Part shown: positions 17,705 to 26,377 of the stretch, in pieces
Layout of the letters: the number at the start of each line of letters is the position of its first letter
Numbering within the stretch: the first letter of the stretch is position 1
Assembly: GCF_014490665.1 (NCBI RefSeq)
Contig: NZ_CP061038.1
Coordinates: forward strand, 434,001 to 498,000
Length of the DNA: 64,000 bases
Direction of reading: 5' to 3'
Source of the DNA: Sphingomonas alpina
GTDB lineage: Bacteria; Pseudomonadota; Alphaproteobacteria; Sphingomonadales; Sphingomonadaceae
The notes under the pieces: generated by a model
The model's database searches: none
What the model was told of the DNA's origin: nothing
What the model saw: only the letters and a program-made list of their open reading frames with translations
Made by a program: the position numbers and the translations under genes

Positions 17705-18009
17705 ATCAGCAGGGCGGCAAAACGATCCGCTGCCATGTTCGCGCCAAACTCGATCACCTCTGCCTCGGCCACGCCCGAAACGACAAAGGGATCGCTCGCG
17801 ACCAGCGCCTCGACCTCAGGCCGATGCCCGCGACACAGGATCACACCCCCGGTGCGCGGTGCGCGGCGGCCCGAGACGATGAAGATGCCTTCGGCATAGC
17901 CTAGTTCGAGCCAGGCCACATGCGCGGCCATCTGCGCATCGACCTGATCGAGCGGCGCCACGTAGCGCAGCAGGATCATGCACAACGGCTCTTCGGGCCG
18001 TGCGATCAT
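17701..18009 (-). CDS. YciI family protein inside the his operon
   Basis: The 102-residue protein has the YCII core, beginning MILLRYVAPLDQVDAQ and with ALVASDPFVVSGVAE; this fold is dimeric and of uncertain enzymatic role. It sits directly between hisB (stop adjoining its start) and hisH (4-base overlap), so it is co-translated with the pathway. Whether it serves histidine synthesis is unknown. An internal Met at the start of the domain is an alternative start, but ATG 18009 has a GGGGA site upstream. Confidence 0.85.
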   Translation of the reverse strand: MIARPEEPLCMILLRYVAPLDQVDAQMAAHVAWLELGYAEGIFIVSGRRAPRTGGVILCRGHRPEVEALVASDPFVVSGVAEAEVIEFGANMAADRFAALLI

Positions 18010-18600
18010 CTACAGCATCCCCTTGGTGCTGGGGATCGCATCGGCTTTGCGCGGGTCGATCTCGACCGCAGTGCGCAGCGCGCGCGCCAGGCCCTTGAAC
18101 GCGGCTTCGGCGATGTGATGGTTGTTCTGCCCGTAGAGCGTTTCGACATGCAGCGTGATGCCGGCCGCCTGGGCGAAGCTGTGGAACCAGTGCTCGAACA
18201 TCTCGGTGTCCATCTCGCCGAGCTTTTTCTGGCTGAACTCGGTCTTGAACACGAGATAGGGGCGCCCGGAAATGTCGAGTGCGACGCGAGTCAGCGTCTC
18301 ATCCATCGGCGACAGCGCGTCGCCGTAACGGCGGATGCCGCGCTTGTCGCCGAGCGCCTTGGCCACCGCTTCGCCGATCGCGATGCCGGTGTCCTCGACC
18401 GTGTGATGCTGGTCGATGTGCAGGTCGCCGATCGTCTTCACGTCCAGGTCGATCAGCGAGTGGCGCGAGAGCTGTTCGAGCATGTGATCGAAAAAGCCGA
18501 TCCCGGTCGATACGTCATAGACGCCGGTGCCGTCGAGATTGACCGTGACGTCGATACTGGTTTCGCTGGTCGAGCGGCTGATCGTGGCGGTGCGCATCAT
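18010..18600 (-). CDS. hisB: imidazoleglycerol-phosphate dehydratase HisB
   Basis: HisB removes water from IGP to give imidazole acetol phosphate. The 196-residue monofunctional enzyme has the duplicated metal-binding motifs [14 protein letters not shown] and [14 protein letters not shown], plus [13 protein letters not shown]. No phosphatase domain is fused. ATG 18600 (MMRTATISR) follows a G-rich ribosome-binding site. It is the first gene of the operon; the 140-bp gap to the divergent sspB must hold both promoters. Confidence 0.97.
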   Translation of the reverse strand: MMRTATISRSTSETSIDVTVNLDGTGVYDVSTGIGFFDHMLEQLSRHSLIDLDVKTIGDLHIDQHHTVEDTGIAIGEAVAKALGDKRGIRRYGDALSPMDETLTRVALDISGRPYLVFKTEFSQKKLGEMDTEMFEHWFHSFAQAAGITLHVETLYGQNNHHIAEAAFKGLARALRTAVEIDPRKADAIPSTKGML

Positions 18601-18741
18601 GCCGCCCCCCATAGCGCGATAGCCTGTTCATGCAATCTCAGGTCCCCAATCTTCGCCAATCTTCTTCACCCCCGATCTTCTGCACGCGCCTTTCCCGCAT
18701 ACAATCTTGACGGTTAGCCAAACCCCGCTACCCAAGGGGCC

Positions 18742-19224
18742 ATGAGCGATGGATTGCCCGACAGCCTGATTCCCTATGACGAGATCGTCCAGGAGGCGTT
18801 GCGTGCCGTGGTCGGGCGTGTGCTCGGCTCGGTCGCGGCCAATGGCGGCCTGCCCGGCGACCATCATTTCTATATCACCTTCAAGACCCACGCCGCCGGC
18901 GTTGATATTCCGCAGCGGCTGATCGAGCGGTTTCCCGATGAAATGACCATCGTGATGCAGAATCGCTATTGGGATCTGGTGGTCGATGACGAGCGATTCT
19001 CGGTCGGGCTGAGCTTCAATCAGGTCGCGTCGAAACTGGTCATTCCCTATGCGGCGGTGACCGGGTTCCACGATCCGTCAGTCAATTTCGAGCTGCGCTT
19101 CCAGGCGCAGGATGGACCCGATGGTCCCGACCCGCATGATGAGGCCGAGAATGACGGCCCGACCGTGGTACCTGTCGAAGACGGATCGAACGTCGTCGCA
19201 GTGGATTTCAAGCGGAAGAAGTAA
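18742..19224 (+). CDS. sspB: SspB-type ClpXP adaptor (alphaproteobacterial form)
   Basis: SspB tethers ssrA-tagged proteins to ClpXP for degradation. The 160-residue protein has the peptide-binding core (HHFYITFKTHAAGVDIP, LVVDDERFSVGLSF) and an acidic flexible linker (DGPDGPDPHDEAEND). The C-terminal tail ends VVAVDFKRKK, fitting the ClpX-binding peptide of this adaptor family. It is divergent from the his operon and followed by an inverted repeat. Confidence 0.92.
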   Translation: MSDGLPDSLIPYDEIVQEALRAVVGRVLGSVAANGGLPGDHHFYITFKTHAAGVDIPQRLIERFPDEMTIVMQNRYWDLVVDDERFSVGLSFNQVASKLVIPYAAVTGFHDPSVNFELRFQAQDGPDGPDPHDEAENDGPTVVPVEDGSNVVAVDFKRKK

Positions 19225-19233
19225 GCGCTGTCT

Positions 19234-19338
19234 TCCCGTCATTCCCGCGAAAGCGGGAATCCCGCTTCTTCTTCTTTTCCCGATCAATCCCTAGATCGAC
19301 CCAGGCAGCGGGATCCCCGCTTTCGCGGGGATGACGGG
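19234..19338. repeat. intergenic inverted repeat, second copy of the 2001-2090 family
   Basis: The left arm CGTCATTCCCGCGAAAGCGG and the right arm CCCCGCTTTCGCGGGGATGA face each other across about 45 bp. Arms differ by G/A changes in the palindromic core (TTCCC versus TCCCC), each kept self-complementary. It separates sspB and fumC. Confidence 0.85.
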
Positions 19339-19366
19339 ATTGGGCACGGGCGACGGAGAGTGATGA

Positions 19367-20755
19367 ATGACTGAGCAAACGCGCACCGAAACCGACTCGA
19401 TCGGCGCGATCGAGGTTGCCAGCACCGCTTATTGGGGCGCGCAGACGCAGCGTTCGATCGAGAATTTTCCGTTCGGCGCGCAGGAGCGCATGCCGATCGG
19501 CATCGTGCATGCCCTGGCGATCGTGAAGCAGGCGGCGGCGCGGGTGAACCGCGCGCATGGCCTCGACGCCGGGATTGCCGATGCGATCGAGACGGCAGCG
19601 GCCGAAGTGGCGAGCGGCAAGCTCGACGACCAATTCCCGCTGGTCATCTGGCAGACGGGATCGGGTACGCAGACCAATATGAACGTCAATGAGGTGATCG
19701 CGGGCCGCGCCAATGAAGTGCTGACCGGCACACGTGGCGGCAAGTCGCCGGTTCATCCGAACGATCACGTCAATATGAGCCAGTCGTCCAACGACAGCTT
19801 CCCGACCGCACTGCATATCGCCGCCGCAGTTGCCGCCACGCGCGATCTGTTTCCCGCGCTCGGCCGGTTGCACGATGCGCTGGTGGCAAAGGCACGGGAC
19901 TGGACCGGGATCGTCAAGATCGGGCGGACGCACTTGCAGGATGCGACGCCACTGACGCTGGGCCAGGAATTTTCCGGCTATGCGCATCAGCTTTATCGCT
20001 GCCGTCACCGTATCGAACCGGCGGTGCTGCACGGTATGTCCGCACTTGCCCAGGGCGGGACCGCCGTCGGCACCGGCTTGAATGCGCCCGCTGGATTCGA
20101 TGTCGAGATCGCCGCGGAGATCGCCAATATCACTGGCCTGCCGTTTCGCACCGCCGAGAACAAGTTCGAGGCGCTCGCATCGAACGATCCGATCGTGCAT
20201 TTCTCCGGCACGCTCAACACGCTCGCGGTCGCGCTGACCAAGATCGCCAACGATATCAGGCTGCTCGGGTCGGGGCCGCGATCGGGGCTGGGCGAGATCG
20301 ACCTTCCGGCCAATGAGCCGGGCAGTTCGATCATGCCCGGCAAGGTCAACCCGACCCAGTGCGAGATGCTGACCATGGTCGCGGGCCAGGTGATCGGCAA
20401 TCACATCGCGATCACGGTCGGCGGCTTGCAGGGGCATCTGGAGCTGAATGTGTTCAAGCCGCTGATCGGTGCCAATCTGCTGCGGTCGATCGATCTGCTC
20501 AGCGTGGGCATGGCGAGCTTCGCTGAGCGCTGCGTCGATGGGCTGGAACCGAATCGCGGGCGGATCGCGGAACTGGTCGATCGCTCGCTGATGCTGGTCA
20601 CCGCGCTGGCGCCCGAGATCGGCTATGACAACGCCGCCAAGATCGCCAAGTACGCGCATGCGGAAGGCCTGACCCTGAAGGAGGCCGGGCTGGCGCTGGG
20701 CCTGGTCGATGCCGCGACGTTCGACCGCCTGGTGCGGCCGGAGACGATGGTTTGA
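19367..20755 (+). CDS. fumC: fumarate hydratase class II
   Basis: FumC interconverts fumarate and malate in the TCA cycle without an iron-sulfur cluster. The 462-residue protein has [16 protein letters not shown], the histidine region [16 protein letters not shown], and the superfamily signature [15 protein letters not shown] with the catalytic Ser. Length and motifs are normal. No lesion is seen. Confidence 0.97.
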   Translation: MTEQTRTETDSIGAIEVASTAYWGAQTQRSIENFPFGAQERMPIGIVHALAIVKQAAARVNRAHGLDAGIADAIETAAAEVASGKLDDQFPLVIWQTGSGTQTNMNVNEVIAGRANEVLTGTRGGKSPVHPNDHVNMSQSSNDSFPTALHIAAAVAATRDLFPALGRLHDALVAKARDWTGIVKIGRTHLQDATPLTLGQEFSGYAHQLYRCRHRIEPAVLHGMSALAQGGTAVGTGLNAPAGFDVEIAAEIANITGLPFRTAENKFEALASNDPIVHFSGTLNTLAVALTKIANDIRLLGSGPRSGLGEIDLPANEPGSSIMPGKVNPTQCEMLTMVAGQVIGNHIAITVGGLQGHLELNVFKPLIGANLLRSIDLLSVGMASFAERCVDGLEPNRGRIAELVDRSLMLVTALAPEIGYDNAAKIAKYAHAEGLTLKEAGLALGLVDAATFDRLVRPETMV

Positions 20756-20842
20756 TCTTCGCCCCTCCCCGTGCCGGGGAGACTGCGATGGAACTCCTCG
20801 CTCCGCCAAACGCTTAGCCCGGCGAACCACGGAGACGATGAC

Positions 20843-21061
20843 ATGGGTGCAACGACCATTGGCGCATTGATTGGCGGCGTGATCGATTCGATGAGCGGCG
20901 ACGACAGTGCCGCGGACGGCGCGATCTACGGTGCGATCACCGCGAATGTGCTGAAGGTCGTGCTGCCGCTGGCGGTGACCTACGCGGTCGGCTGGGCGGT
21001 ACTCCGCGGTGCTGCGGAGCTGAAGGAAAAGGCGTTCGGCTCTTCGGAGAAAGCCGCATGA
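20843..21061 (+). CDS. small glycine-zipper-like membrane protein, first of a pair
   Basis: The 72-residue protein begins MGATTIGALIGGVIDSMSG after a GGAGA ribosome-binding site. A central hydrophobic helix (VLKVVLPLAVTYAVGWAVL) suggests a membrane protein, and the small-residue pattern GALIGGV resembles a glycine zipper. Its stop overlaps the next ATG (ATGA), so the two small proteins are co-translated. Function unknown. Confidence 0.7.
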   Translation: MGATTIGALIGGVIDSMSGDDSAADGAIYGAITANVLKVVLPLAVTYAVGWAVLRGAAELKEKAFGSSEKAA

Positions 21062-21258
21062 TCCGCGGCCTGATTGGCGCGCTGCTTGGTGCGGAAATCG
21101 ATCGTCGCGACGGGCAGGGCGGGCTGAAGGGCGCGGCGATCGGCCTGGTCGCGAGCCGCGTGATTACCCGGCTCGGTCCAATCGGGCTTGCACTGGGCGG
21201 GGCCTATGTCGCGAAAAAGGCCTATGACCGGCACAAGGCAAAGGGCCGGATCGTCTGA
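21058..21258 (+). CDS. small glycine-zipper-like protein, second of a pair
   Basis: The 66-residue protein begins MIRGLIGALLGAEIDRRDG. Glycine-rich helices (GAAIGLVASRVITRLGP and GLALGGAYVAKKAY) follow with a basic end. It is coupled to the preceding gene by a 4-base overlap and is convergent with the next. The recurrent GALxG pattern links the two partners, suggesting they associate in a membrane. I do not recognise a named family. Confidence 0.65.
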   Translation: MIRGLIGALLGAEIDRRDGQGGLKGAAIGLVASRVITRLGPIGLALGGAYVAKKAYDRHKAKGRIV

Positions 21259-21861
21259 TCAGCCGGCCGCTTGCCAGGCCCGGACCGCATCACTCGGTGC
21301 GACCAGCATCCAGACATTGAGCGTCAGATTGTCGCGTACGGCATACAGAGCGATGAGTTCCAGCGCGAGCGCGAGTGCGACGCTGCCCCACCAGGGCAGT
21401 TTGCGCGCGATGAGGAATCCAAACGTCATGAACGCGATGTCGGATACCGAATTGAGCACCGAATCACCGCTATAACCGACAGCGATCGTTGCGGCGCGGT
21501 AGCGATCTATGATGATCGGCGAGTTTTCGAGCAGCTCCCACCCCGATTCGATCAGCGCCGCTATCGCGAGCCGCATCCCGACCGGCTGGCGGCGTAGCAC
21601 GGTCCAGGTCAGGCCATAGAATATCAGCCCATGAATGAAATGGCTGAGCGAATACCAGTCGCTCAATTGCTGGCTGTTCTCGGGCGAGTTGACCGCGCCT
21701 TCCCACAGGCGGATCGTGCCGCAGGTGCAGATCGGGGTTCGGCCCACCGCCAGCAGGATCGCCGCAGCGGCGATGATGATCACGCCGGTCGCGATCAGCC
21801 AGCGCTTGTCGAGCCCGCTTTTGTCGCGATCCGGTCGCGCGTGACTTGACGCCTGTCCCAT
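21259..21861 (-). CDS. DUF2585 / UPF0314 family membrane protein
   Basis: The 200-residue protein has a first membrane segment (LIATGVIIIAAAAILLAVG) followed by TPICTCGTIRLWEG and SQQLSDWYSLSHFIHGLIFYG, then ESGWELLENSPIIIDRYR. These are the conserved blocks of UPF0314. Start ATG 21861 is chosen because farther upstream starts would overlap the divergent gmk gene at 21881. Function unknown; inner membrane. Confidence 0.87.
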   Translation of the reverse strand: MGQASSHARPDRDKSGLDKRWLIATGVIIIAAAAILLAVGRTPICTCGTIRLWEGAVNSPENSQQLSDWYSLSHFIHGLIFYGLTWTVLRRQPVGMRLAIAALIESGWELLENSPIIIDRYRAATIAVGYSGDSVLNSVSDIAFMTFGFLIARKLPWWGSVALALALELIALYAVRDNLTLNVWMLVAPSDAVRAWQAAG

Positions 21862-21880
21862 TGCGCCGCCATTAGCGCCC

Positions 21881-22546
21881 ATGCCGTCTTCCGCAAAGCC
21901 GATCGATTCCACGGACGACCCGCACGGGTTCAAGCGTCGCGGCGTGCTGTTCGTATTGTCCTCGCCATCGGGCGCCGGCAAATCGACCATCGCGCGAAAG
22001 CTGCTCGCGGCCGAGCCCGAGCTCAGCATGTCGGTGTCCTACACCACTCGCCCGCCGCGTCCCGGCGAAGTCGATGGCGTGGATTATCATTTCGTCGATC
22101 TCGAAACATTTCGCGAAATGGCGTCGAATCACGAATTCCTCGAATGGGCGCATGTCTTCGACCATCGCTACGGGACGCCCAAGGCGCAGGTCTGGCACGT
22201 GCTCGAACAGGGGCGCGACATATTGTTCGATATCGACTGGCAGGGTGCGCAGCAGCTTCACCAGCTGGCCGGCGGCGACGTGGTGCGCGTGTTCATCCTG
22301 CCGCCCTCGATGCCGATCCTGCGAGACCGGCTCGAGAAGCGCGCGACCGACTCGCTGGCGGTGATCAATGCCCGCATGGATCGTGCGGCGAACGAGGTCA
22401 GCCATTGGGATGGCTATGATTATGTCCTGGTCAATGACGATGTCGAACAATGTTTCGAGTGCGTGAAGACGATCCTGGCAGCTGAACGACTGAAGCGGTC
22501 GCGCCAGACGGGGATCATTGGCTTTATCCGCAAGTTACTCCGCTGA
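21881..22546 (+). CDS. gmk: guanylate kinase
   Basis: Gmk phosphorylates GMP to GDP. The 221-residue protein has the P-loop SSPSGAGKSTIAR, the GMP-binding YTTRPPRPGEVDGVDYHF, and the lid/adenine region DIDWQGAQQL. Length is usual. It is divergent from the DUF2585 gene with only about 20 bp between starts. Confidence 0.97.
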   Translation: MPSSAKPIDSTDDPHGFKRRGVLFVLSSPSGAGKSTIARKLLAAEPELSMSVSYTTRPPRPGEVDGVDYHFVDLETFREMASNHEFLEWAHVFDHRYGTPKAQVWHVLEQGRDILFDIDWQGAQQLHQLAGGDVVRVFILPPSMPILRDRLEKRATDSLAVINARMDRAANEVSHWDGYDYVLVNDDVEQCFECVKTILAAERLKRSRQTGIIGFIRKLLR

Positions 22547-22694
22547 TCTGACGTTCCGATCGGCTGCGGATGAATGGATGCTGCAAGACGCATTCCGTAT
22601 CCGTTCACGGCGACTCGTGCAGATACATCGTCAAGCTGCACGATAAGGCGCCCGAATCGGTCGTCATCGGCGCTGCTCTTGAGGAGTAGAAGCA

Positions 22695-23114
22695 ATGACG
22701 ACCCTGTTCACCAAAGCAACGCTCGCTCTCGCGCTTGGCGCGACGGCTCTGACCGTTGCCGCGCCTGCTGAGGCGCAGCGTTATGGTGGCCATCGTCGCG
22801 GCCACGACAATACGGGCACTGCCATCATCGCCGGCATTGCCGGTCTCGCTATCGGTGCCGCGATCATATCGAGCAGCAATAACGACCGTCGTCGCAACCG
22901 CGATCGCGAGTATCGCAACGACGGCTATTATCAGGTCGACGGCTATGACCGTTATGATGACCGCCGTTATGACGATCGCCGCGCCTATGACCGCAACAAC
23001 GGCTATAATGGCTATGACCGCTATCGCGACCAGCGCGGCTATGGCAGCTGCCATGTCGAAACGCGGTGGGACGATTATTCAGGCGAGCGCGTCGACGTCC
23101 GGGTCTGCAACTGA
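22695..23114 (+). CDS. secreted Tyr/Asp/Arg-rich low-complexity protein
   Basis: The 139-residue protein has a signal peptide ending APAEAQ. A short glycine-rich hydrophobic segment (TAIIAGIAGLAIGAAIIS) and a low-complexity stretch of YDRYDDRRYDDRRAYDRN type follow. A compact C-terminal piece with two Cys (SCHVETRWDD, VDVRVCN) could form a disulfide. It resembles small surface proteins common in sphingomonads, two other examples of which occur at 30565 and 31737. A stem-loop follows the stop. Function unknown. Confidence 0.75.
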   Translation: MTTLFTKATLALALGATALTVAAPAEAQRYGGHRRGHDNTGTAIIAGIAGLAIGAAIISSSNNDRRRNRDREYRNDGYYQVDGYDRYDDRRYDDRRAYDRNNGYNGYDRYRDQRGYGSCHVETRWDDYSGERVDVRVCN

Positions 23115-23135
23115 CATCGACTGAAGTCGGAATGC

Positions 23136-23161
23136 GGCGCGAAGGCTCATGCCTTCGCGCC
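23136..23161 (+). terminator. stem-loop after the Tyr-rich secreted protein
   Basis: A perfect 11-bp stem GGCGCGAAGGC/GCCTTCGCGCC with TCAT loop lies 22 bases past the stop. No T-run follows, so it may act as an mRNA-stabilising hairpin rather than an intrinsic terminator. Confidence 0.6.
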
Positions 23162-23194
23162 GTAATCATGTGCGGAGCATGGTAAGAGGCCCCA

Positions 23195-23408
23195 CGGCAA
23201 TACTGTTTTCCGACACTGAGAAAGAGCGCACCGGATATGTCCGGCACGCGATGGCATGCCTGATCCCGTGCAATGGTTGAATCGCGATCAGCGACAGGGC
23301 TGAAGGAACGAGCGGGGGAGATATGGGACACCAGAGATGTCCCATATCTCCCGTGGTCACCTCGATCAGGATTTCCACAATATCGTTATATATCAGATGA
23401 TTAACTTA
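23195..23408 (+). repeat. dispersed structured element, copy 1
   Basis: About 214 bp align, with roughly three quarters identity by eye and small gaps, to the reverse complement of 52727-52946. Three hairpins recur: CCGGATATGTCCGG (23231-23244); GCACG...CGTGC around a GGCATGCC core (23244-23271); and a 15-bp stem GGGAGATATGGGACA/TGTCCCATATCTCCC with loop CCAGAGA (23316-23352). The end is AT-rich (CGTTATATATCA), unlike its surroundings. It lies downstream of the gene ending at 23114 and convergent with the MFS gene. No coding sequence is apparent in it. I do not recognise the element. Confidence 0.8.
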
Positions 23409-23417
23409 ATAGCTGCG

Positions 23418-24554
23418 TTATGACTTCGAGACCCGCGCGGCGAAAAGCGGCACGAGGCAGAGCAGGGCGGCGAGCATCCAGAATGCGGTCGCCAAGCTGG
23501 TGAGATGCGCGACGAAGCCCATCACCGCTGGTCCGGCAAGGATCCCGGCATAGCCCGTGGTGGTGATGGCGGCGATCGCCATTCCGGCCGGCATGGCCTG
23601 TTGCTTGCCCGCGGCACTGAACAGCACCGGCACGATATTCGACGCCCCCAGCCCGATCAGGATAAAGCCTGCCATCGCGACAGGACCGACCGGGATGGTC
23701 AGCAGGACGACGAAGCCCAGCACGGCGACCAGCCCGCCGATCCTGAGTACGAGCCGGCCGCCGAGTCGCGTGACGATCGCGTCACCGCTGAACCGGCCGA
23801 TCGTCATCGCGATGGAAAACAGCATATAACCAAGACCGGCCAGCGACGGCGGGGTGAGCGCCTTTGCGTCGATCAGCAGCGCGCTCCAGTCAAGCAATGC
23901 CCCCTCGGCAAGGAAGGTCACGGCGGCCAGCGCCGCCAGCAGCAGGACGACGCCGCGCGGCAGCACGAAGCTGCTGTCTTCGACGGCAGGTCGTGCGCGC
24001 AACAGCCGCGGGCCGGCATAGGCGATTGCCGCCAACGCCATCAGCGCTGCGATGATCGTGGCCAGCAACGGAGCAACGGACAGCGCGAGCAATGAGGTTG
24101 TCAGCCCGGCGCCGGCAAATCCGCCGACGCTGAAGAGCGCGTGGAAACCGGACATCAATGGCGTGCCGGCCGCTTTCTCCACCTCCACCGCATGCGCGTT
24201 CGCCGCCACGTCGATCGTTCCCAGGGATGCGCCGAAAAGCAGCAACGCCATGCCGAGAAGGGCGGGAGAACTCGCGATTGCGAGCAGCGGCAGGACAAGG
24301 CTGATCCCCACGCCGCCGAGCAGGATCATCGGACGGCTGCCGATGCGCGCGCTGACGATGCCCGTGACGGGCATCGCGAGGATCGAGCCGATGCCGAGGC
24401 ACAGCAACAGCATGCCGAGTTCGGCCTCATTGACCCCGGCGCGCATCTTTGCCGCGGGAACCAGCGGCGCCCAGCACGCCATGACGAAGCCAGCGACCAG
24501 AAATGCCAGTCTTGTCGCCAGGCGCGTGGCGGGGCGGTCAGCCGTTTCGATCAT
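23418..24554 (-). CDS. MFS transporter
   Basis: The 378-residue inner-membrane carrier begins MIETADRPATRLATRL. Membrane helices run throughout, with GIVSARIGSRPMILLGG in the loop 2-3 position typical of the major facilitator superfamily and a mid-protein repeat at IVTRLGGRLVLRIGG. Overall layout recalls YbjJ-like MFS proteins. It lies about 60 bp after a DeoR-type regulator on the same strand and may be co-transcribed with and controlled by it. The substrate, perhaps a sugar or sugar derivative, is inference. Confidence 0.87.
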   Translation of the reverse strand: MIETADRPATRLATRLAFLVAGFVMACWAPLVPAAKMRAGVNEAELGMLLLCLGIGSILAMPVTGIVSARIGSRPMILLGGVGISLVLPLLAIASSPALLGMALLLFGASLGTIDVAANAHAVEVEKAAGTPLMSGFHALFSVGGFAGAGLTTSLLALSVAPLLATIIAALMALAAIAYAGPRLLRARPAVEDSSFVLPRGVVLLLAALAAVTFLAEGALLDWSALLIDAKALTPPSLAGLGYMLFSIAMTIGRFSGDAIVTRLGGRLVLRIGGLVAVLGFVVLLTIPVGPVAMAGFILIGLGASNIVPVLFSAAGKQQAMPAGMAIAAITTTGYAGILAGPAVMGFVAHLTSLATAFWMLAALLCLVPLFAARVSKS

Positions 24555-24613
24555 GATCAGGGTTCCGAACTTGGGAGGATGGTGGCCGGCGCGGGGGTGT
24601 CGCAGCGTGAAAC

Positions 24614-25390
24614 TCAGCTTGGCCGAGCGGTTATGATTGTCGTGCCCTGCGCCGCGAACGCTGCGCAGATATCGCCGGGAGAGCCGTATTCGACAATGAG
24701 ATGATCGATGCTCTTCACCGGCATGATGCGATGCGGCGCCGTAGTGCCGAGCTTTTCCGCCGTGGACAGCATCGCGACCCGGTTTGCGCTTCCCACCGCT
24801 GCGCGCTTGAAGTCCGCATCGCGCGGGTCGAACGCGGCAGCGCCATAGCTGGGATCGAGCGCACATACGCCGATGATCGACAGGTCCGGGCGGAAGAGTC
24901 TGATCTGGTCGATCGCCTGCGCCCCGACCGCGCCATCGATATCGGGATCGACATGCCCCCCGATCAGGACCAGCGAGATCCCCGGTCGGCGGAACAATGT
25001 CGTGGCGATCGACACCGAGTTGGTGACGACCGTCAAGGCGAGGTCGCCGGGCAGGATATCGGCGAGCATCAGGTTGGTGCTGCCGGAATCGATGAACAGC
25101 GTCTGTCCGCTTTCGATCAGCGGCAGCGCTGCCCGGGCCAGTGCATTTTTCGCCGCCAAATATGTATCGACCCGTTCAGCAAACCGCCCTTGCGCCGGCG
25201 ACAGTGCAAGGGCGCCGCCATAGATGCGCTTGCACTGACCGGCGGCTGCCAGATCGCGCAGGTCCCGCCGGATTGCGTCCTCGGATGTACCGAATTCCTC
25301 GGCAAGATCGCGCGCGATCACGCGGTCGTTTTCAGTAAGTTTGTGCAAAATACGCGCGCGGCGTTGGTCAGGAGACAAAGAATCAGGCAT
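24614..25390 (-). CDS. DeoR family transcriptional regulator
   Basis: The 258-residue protein has an N-terminal winged helix (RRARILHKLTENDRV, then GTSEDAIRRDLRDLAAAG with the recognition helix). The sugar-phosphate-sensing DeoRC domain follows: LFIDSGSTNLMLAD, VVTNSVSIATTL, VLIGGHVD and the Cys/Asp region DLSIIGVCALDP. The effector is likely a phosphorylated sugar. The MFS gene downstream is a probable target. Start ATG 25390 (MPDSLSPDQ) is chosen over a TTG five codons upstream. Confidence 0.92.
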   Translation of the reverse strand: MPDSLSPDQRRARILHKLTENDRVIARDLAEEFGTSEDAIRRDLRDLAAAGQCKRIYGGALALSPAQGRFAERVDTYLAAKNALARAALPLIESGQTLFIDSGSTNLMLADILPGDLALTVVTNSVSIATTLFRRPGISLVLIGGHVDPDIDGAVGAQAIDQIRLFRPDLSIIGVCALDPSYGAAAFDPRDADFKRAAVGSANRVAMLSTAEKLGTTAPHRIMPVKSIDHLIVEYGSPGDICAAFAAQGTTIITARPS

Positions 25391-25466
25391 AAATGTGCGT
25401 ATCAAACTGCACGATCCCGCACAATGTGGATAATTGGGCTATTCCGATCACCTGCGGACTCGATCC

Positions 25467-26147
25467 TCAGATCAGCGCGAGAAATCGCACCCCGGCCTCG
25501 AAATCGCGTCGCCGTGAGTCCAGTGCGGCAAGCGACAGATCGTCGCGACCCCATTGCTCGGCCTGCCAGTCCTCATCGAGTTCGATTGCCCGCCACACAT
25601 CGTCGGCGGTCGCCGCGTGCTCGATCAGGGCGAGGCCCGCGATCAGCGAGCCACCAATCGTGACGATCGGCGCCAGCCCCGCCAGTTCCCACGCGGTCCG
25701 CGCGTTGATGGCATCGGTCAGGCGAGCAATGGTGAGCGGCGGCTGCGGGCGATGCATGATCCCCGCAATCACTTCGAAATGCACGTCGTAGCGGGTGCGT
25801 GCCCAACCGAGCAGTGGATCCCAATACATTGCCTGACGCTCGACCAGCGCCGGCGGGTCTTCCGCGCGGTAGCAGAGCAGGTCGCTTTCGGCGAACACGG
25901 CGAGCCCGGCCGCGAAGCGTAGCGGATCCGGGGCAATGCGTTCGATCGCGGCGTTGGCGAGCCCGGTCAGCGGCATGGTGCGGGGATCGATCTCGCCGGT
26001 CACCGCGCGCCATTCATCGGCCACGGCCTCGGCCAGCGCGGCAAAGGGAATGGCGAGCAGTGCGCGGCCGGGCGTGCGCACCGGCTTGCCGTCGAGCGCG
26101 ACCACGCCCCCGGCGTCGATCGCCACATCGGTCCAGAAACGCTTCAC
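25467..26147 (-). CDS. ATP12 family F1-ATPase assembly chaperone
   Basis: ATP12 proteins bind the alpha subunit of F1-ATP synthase during assembly; they occur in mitochondria and alphaproteobacteria. The 226-residue protein has LDGKPVRTPGRALLAIP, AVADEWRAVTGEIDPRTMPLT and SDLLCYRAEDP, all family hallmarks, and a C-terminal LDEDWQAEQWG. It is the last gene of the crcB-rluC-paiB-HAD unit, starting 8 bases after the preceding small gene. Confidence 0.93.
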   Translation of the reverse strand: MKRFWTDVAIDAGGVVALDGKPVRTPGRALLAIPFAALAEAVADEWRAVTGEIDPRTMPLTGLANAAIERIAPDPLRFAAGLAVFAESDLLCYRAEDPPALVERQAMYWDPLLGWARTRYDVHFEVIAGIMHRPQPPLTIARLTDAINARTAWELAGLAPIVTIGGSLIAGLALIEHAATADDVWRAIELDEDWQAEQWGRDDLSLAALDSRRRDFEAGVRFLALI

Positions 26148-26155
26148 TCTTGGTC

Positions 26156-26377
26156 CTAGTTCTGCGGCGGTGTGCGCCAGCGCCGCGCCAGCGCGCGCGG
26201 CACGATCGCGACCATCAGCAGCGCCGACAGCACGATCGCGGTGCCGAGGATCTTCTGTTCGACGATCTGCGCCCGACCGATCAGGACGAGCCCGAGCAAG
26301 GCGCCCGCAACACCGGCGATGCGCGATCCGGCAATGGCGAAATAGCGGTTGCGCGCGGTGGTTTCGGGATCTGTCAT
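26156..26377 (-). CDS. small two-helix membrane protein
   Basis: The 73-residue protein begins MTDPETTARNRYFAIAG. Two hydrophobic helices (RIAGVAGALLGLVLIG and ILGTAIVLSALLMVAIVP) are followed by a basic tail RALARRWR. Its ATG overlaps the HAD stop (ATGA), so it is translationally coupled. Family not recognised with certainty; the position between a HAD phosphatase and ATP12 supports it as a real gene. Confidence 0.78.
   Translation of the reverse strand: MTDPETTARNRYFAIAGSRIAGVAGALLGLVLIGRAQIVEQKILGTAIVLSALLMVAIVPRALARRWRTPPQN

Noticed and set aside
19208..20830. Long minus-strand open frame opposite fumC
   Set aside because: It is fully antisense to an intact fumC with all motifs and has low-complexity His/Arg/Asp content. 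It is a shadow.
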